This document shows positions 49,526-51,196 of a stretch of DNA of 51,196 bases, in pieces. Source of the DNA: a virus; IMG/VR virus record IMGVR_UViG_3300030419_005995, positions 1 to 51,196 of that record; one strand, given 5' to 3'. The notes under the pieces are model-generated. The model was given only the letters and a program-made list of their open reading frames with translations, was not told the DNA's origin and ran no database searches. The translations under genes and the position numbers were made by a program. Within the stretch, counting starts at the first letter, position 1. Each line of letters opens with the position of its first letter.

Positions 49526-50179
49526 GTGTTTTTAACGAAACAGAGAGTGAGAAGCGTAGGGATTAGATCTGTACTGGGAGCGTTCTTTATCACGGCAGTA
49601 TTGTTGTTTTCAGCAAATGCCGATGCCGATGATCTAGAACTGAGGGCGTCTGGAAAACTTCAATATAAACATTTTGGAGGTGGAGTAACTAAGGTTGCTC
49701 AAGAACACAGATTTAATTTAAAAGAGTTAGAGTTAAACGAAACATTCACAGATGTAGGCTTCCAGTATCGTCTCACGGGCTGGCTTACAACTGGTGCAAC
49801 CTACCGTATGGTGTTTGCCGAGGATGACGGAAACTGGAAGATTGAGCACCGCCCACAGGCAGATGTAATAGTTACAGCTAGAAGACTTTTTTACCTTAAC
49901 ATAGCTTGGCGTGCCAGGGTAGAATATAGAATCAAAGACAGTGACCTGCGTGTTAGAGTTAGAAAAAAACTAAAGATTACATTTAAGAGAGTGCCGACAA
50001 GCCCATTCTTAGCAGCAGAGGTGTTCCTGCCTTACACAGGAACGCCAGAGAGGACTCGGGCTTTTGTGGGCATGAGTCCGGTAGATAATCTTAGCACTTT
50101 TTATTTGCTAGAAGCAGATCACGATAATGGGACTGAATTTAAGAATATTGTTGGTTTAAGTTACAAGTTTAGTTTATAG
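49526..50179 (+). CDS. Outer-membrane beta-barrel protein (DUF2490-like)
   Basis: I chose GTG 49526, 8 bases after GGAGGG; an ATG 4 bases earlier is out of frame and ends after 14 codons. The 217-residue product has a signal peptide (MFLTKQRVRSVGIRSVLGAF, core to about residue 28, cleavage near SANA-DA). The mature part is alternating strands with aromatic/Arg girdles (EHRFNLKELE, GFQYRLTGWL, YRMVFAED, IEHRPQADVIV, AWRARVEYRI, LRVRVRKKLKI) and ends in a Phe/Leu strand (GLSYKFSL), as in DUF2490-type barrels. It probably inserts in the outer membrane of a Gram-negative host, for example to block superinfection or aid uptake. Confidence 0.65.
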   Translation: MFLTKQRVRSVGIRSVLGAFFITAVLLFSANADADDLELRASGKLQYKHFGGGVTKVAQEHRFNLKELELNETFTDVGFQYRLTGWLTTGATYRMVFAEDDGNWKIEHRPQADVIVTARRLFYLNIAWRARVEYRIKDSDLRVRVRKKLKITFKRVPTSPFLAAEVFLPYTGTPERTRAFVGMSPVDNLSTFYLLEADHDNGTEFKNIVGLSYKFSL

Positions 50180-50186
50180 GAGATCA

Positions 50187-50687
50187 GTGAAGAAAACACT
50201 TATACTTAACGCAAGCTACGAACCCCTTTCAGTCGTCGGCTGGAAAAGAGGACTTATTCTTTGCAACTTTTCAATTGACGACCAGCCCACCGCAAGATTA
50301 GAAAAAAACTATGAAGACACAATAAACGCTGGTGAGGGCAGAATCTTTCACAAGCCAGCGGTGATTATCCTGAGAAGGCAAATATCAGTGCGCCCAAAGC
50401 GCATTAAGCTAACCAGCCCCGCAATCTTTAGAAGAGACAATCATACTTGTCAATACTGTGGTATAGCTTGCCCACCTAATATTATTTCCGTTGATCACAT
50501 CATACCAAAGTCCAAAGGTGGCAAAAACACCTGGAGGAATCTTGTTGTTGCTTGCAAACCTTGCAACAATTTAAAAGGCGATAGAACTTTGGATGAATGT
50601 GATTTAGAGCTTTTAAGGCTCCCCTTTACGCCAGTTTGGCCCAATGATCCTGATACTCCAGAGGAGTGGGAAGAGTATCTCTTTTAA
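50187..50687 (+). CDS. HNH endonuclease
   Basis: GTG 50187 with TAGGAGA upstream is the start. The 166-residue product has the usual N-terminal part of this HNH group (LILNASYEPLSVVGWKRGL, 5-23) and an HNH domain: CQYCG (88-92), VDHIIPKSKGG (102-112) with catalytic Asp-His, NLVVACKPCNNLKGDRT (118-134) with the second Cys pair. Zinc is bound by Cys88/91 and Cys123/126. It can be a free-standing homing endonuclease, a nicking repair enzyme or a packaging-linked nuclease; context does not decide. It follows the barrel gene by 7 bases. Confidence 0.9.
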   Translation: MKKTLILNASYEPLSVVGWKRGLILCNFSIDDQPTARLEKNYEDTINAGEGRIFHKPAVIILRRQISVRPKRIKLTSPAIFRRDNHTCQYCGIACPPNIISVDHIIPKSKGGKNTWRNLVVACKPCNNLKGDRTLDECDLELLRLPFTPVWPNDPDTPEEWEEYLF

Positions 50688-50698
50688 CAGGTAGATAA

Positions 50699-50705
50699 CT
50701 ATTTA
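50699..50705 (+). promoter_or_regulatory. Copy of CTATTTA motif before the last gene
   Basis: AACTATTTATAAG ends only 5 bases before the ATG at 50711. If it acted as a -10-like promoter the mRNA would start at or after the ATG, so this copy is less convincing than those at 14074, 16918 and 19571. No other ribosome site is seen closer than AGGTAG. Confidence 0.2.
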
Positions 50706-50710
50706 TAAGT

Positions 50711-51196
50711 ATGAAACAACTACTTGAAAATTGGCGCAAATACCTGACTGAAGAAGAATTATTAACCGAGGCCGCCTTTGAACCAGAAGATCTCCCAGAA
50801 GACATATCAGTTGTAGTGGAGTCAGACGATACTGGCGCTTCGATCTATCTTGCGAGACAAGGTTCAGATGGGTGGGAAGGGCTCAGCTCTGGGAAAGTAT
50901 ATGGCGAAATTGATATAAATCCTGCGACAGAAACGAGAGGTTTTGCCTGCGGCGGCGCTTGGGTGGTTCACCATTCTATGGCAGCAAGTGGATGGGGTCC
51001 GATGCTTTATGATATAGCCATAGAGTATGCCACAATCGCCGCCGAGGGTTTGACATCTGATCGGTTTGATGTTAGTCCCGAGGCCGAGAAGATTTGGAAA
51101 TATTATTTTGAAAACCGCCCCGATGTTCAGGCGCATCAACTGGAAGATAAAAAATTCATTAAGACTGGTGAATACGCGGTCAAGGCGCACCCAGAT
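50711..51196 (+). CDS. GNAT-like acetyltransferase with CTS-like N-terminus (3' truncated)
   Basis: The frame is open to the window end (162 codons). It starts MKQLLENWRKYLTEEEL, an amphipathic helix with L-T-E, very like the start of the protein at 44959. The rest includes WVVHHSMAASGWGPMLYDIAIEY, with a Gly-x-Gly turn typical of the acetyl-CoA pyrophosphate loop, and LTSDRFDVSPEAEKIWKYYFENR, a pattern I recall from T4-like phage GNAT-type proteins. It may be packaged in the capsid and acetylate a host target after ejection; that is inference. C-terminus lies outside the window. Confidence 0.6.
   Translation, partial: MKQLLENWRKYLTEEELLTEAAFEPEDLPEDISVVVESDDTGASIYLARQGSDGWEGLSSGKVYGEIDINPATETRGFACGGAWVVHHSMAASGWGPMLYDIAIEYATIAAEGLTSDRFDVSPEAEKIWKYYFENRPDVQAHQLEDKKFIKTGEYAVKAHPD

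Noticed and set aside
49522-49566. ATG at 49522 as start of the barrel gene or of a separate gene
   Set aside because: It is out of frame with the barrel and ends after 14 codons; GTG 49526 has better ribosome-site spacing and gives a full signal peptide.

Overview
This window is a contiguous piece of a large, strictly lytic, T4-like contractile-tailed phage (myovirus) genome. Every confident gene lies on the + strand, genes are packed with ATGA/TAATG overlaps, and no integrase, repressor or host chromosomal gene is visible. The gene content (class II B12-dependent ribonucleotide reductase, ThyX, family-A DNA polymerase, bS21, PiT-type transporter, LamG-type tail adhesin) resembles marine or aquatic T4-like phages. 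A predicted outer-membrane beta-barrel points to a Gram-negative host. The host cannot be named from sequence alone.

Layout. (1) 1-4737: adhesion and lysis-like region: the 3' end of a repeat-containing tail-fibre gene, three small membrane/coiled-coil proteins, a LamG-domain protein and another probable fibre protein. (2) 4761-6936: small accessory genes, two with a recurrent N-terminal helix. (3) 6943-16852: packaging and head module: large terminase, portal, prohead protease, a phage-encoded ribosomal protein bS21, a beta-rich virion protein, scaffold and major capsid protein, closed by a strong terminator. (4) 16950-32456: neck, tail and baseplate module: neck/connector proteins, sheath, tube, a gp26-like protein with an overlapping out-of-frame partner (candidate programmed frameshift), tape measure, and baseplate/hub proteins. 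(5) 32459-34458: a short family-A DNA polymerase (TTG start) directly coupled to an FtsZ/tubulin-like protein (GTG start). (6) 34467-36715: two near-consensus sigma70 promoters with 17-bp spacers, one driving a DUF262-like protein behind a palindromic operator, the other a gp32-like ssDNA-binding protein behind a leader hairpin and ahead of a UUCG terminator. (7) 36730-42750: UvsX, a probable restriction-modification-like pair, 5'-3' exonuclease/RNase H, tRNA-Arg(UCU), two tiny genes and a DnaB-type helicase. (8) 42747-51196: nucleotide metabolism (RNR, ThyX, CBS-less IMPDH), co-chaperones (GroES-like, truncated DnaJ), a PiT-type transporter, a DUF2490-like outer-membrane barrel, an HNH endonuclease and a GNAT-like protein cut by the window end.

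How it fits together. The phage carries its own replisome parts (polymerase, helicase, SSB, recombinase, flap exonuclease), a deoxynucleotide supply chain, and helpers for the host GroEL and DnaK machines and the host ribosome. It has a T4-type proteolytically matured head. At least five otherwise unrelated small proteins begin with a short amphipathic helix carrying an (I/L)-x-E site, the consensus of the T4 prohead protease, so they may be capsid-targeted cargo ejected with the DNA. The most unusual items are the degenerate FtsZ/tubulin-like protein behind the polymerase, the PD-(D/E)XK-like protein plus adenine methyltransferase, bS21 within the head operon, the PiT transporter beside an outer-membrane barrel, and the candidate frameshift between tail tube and tape measure.
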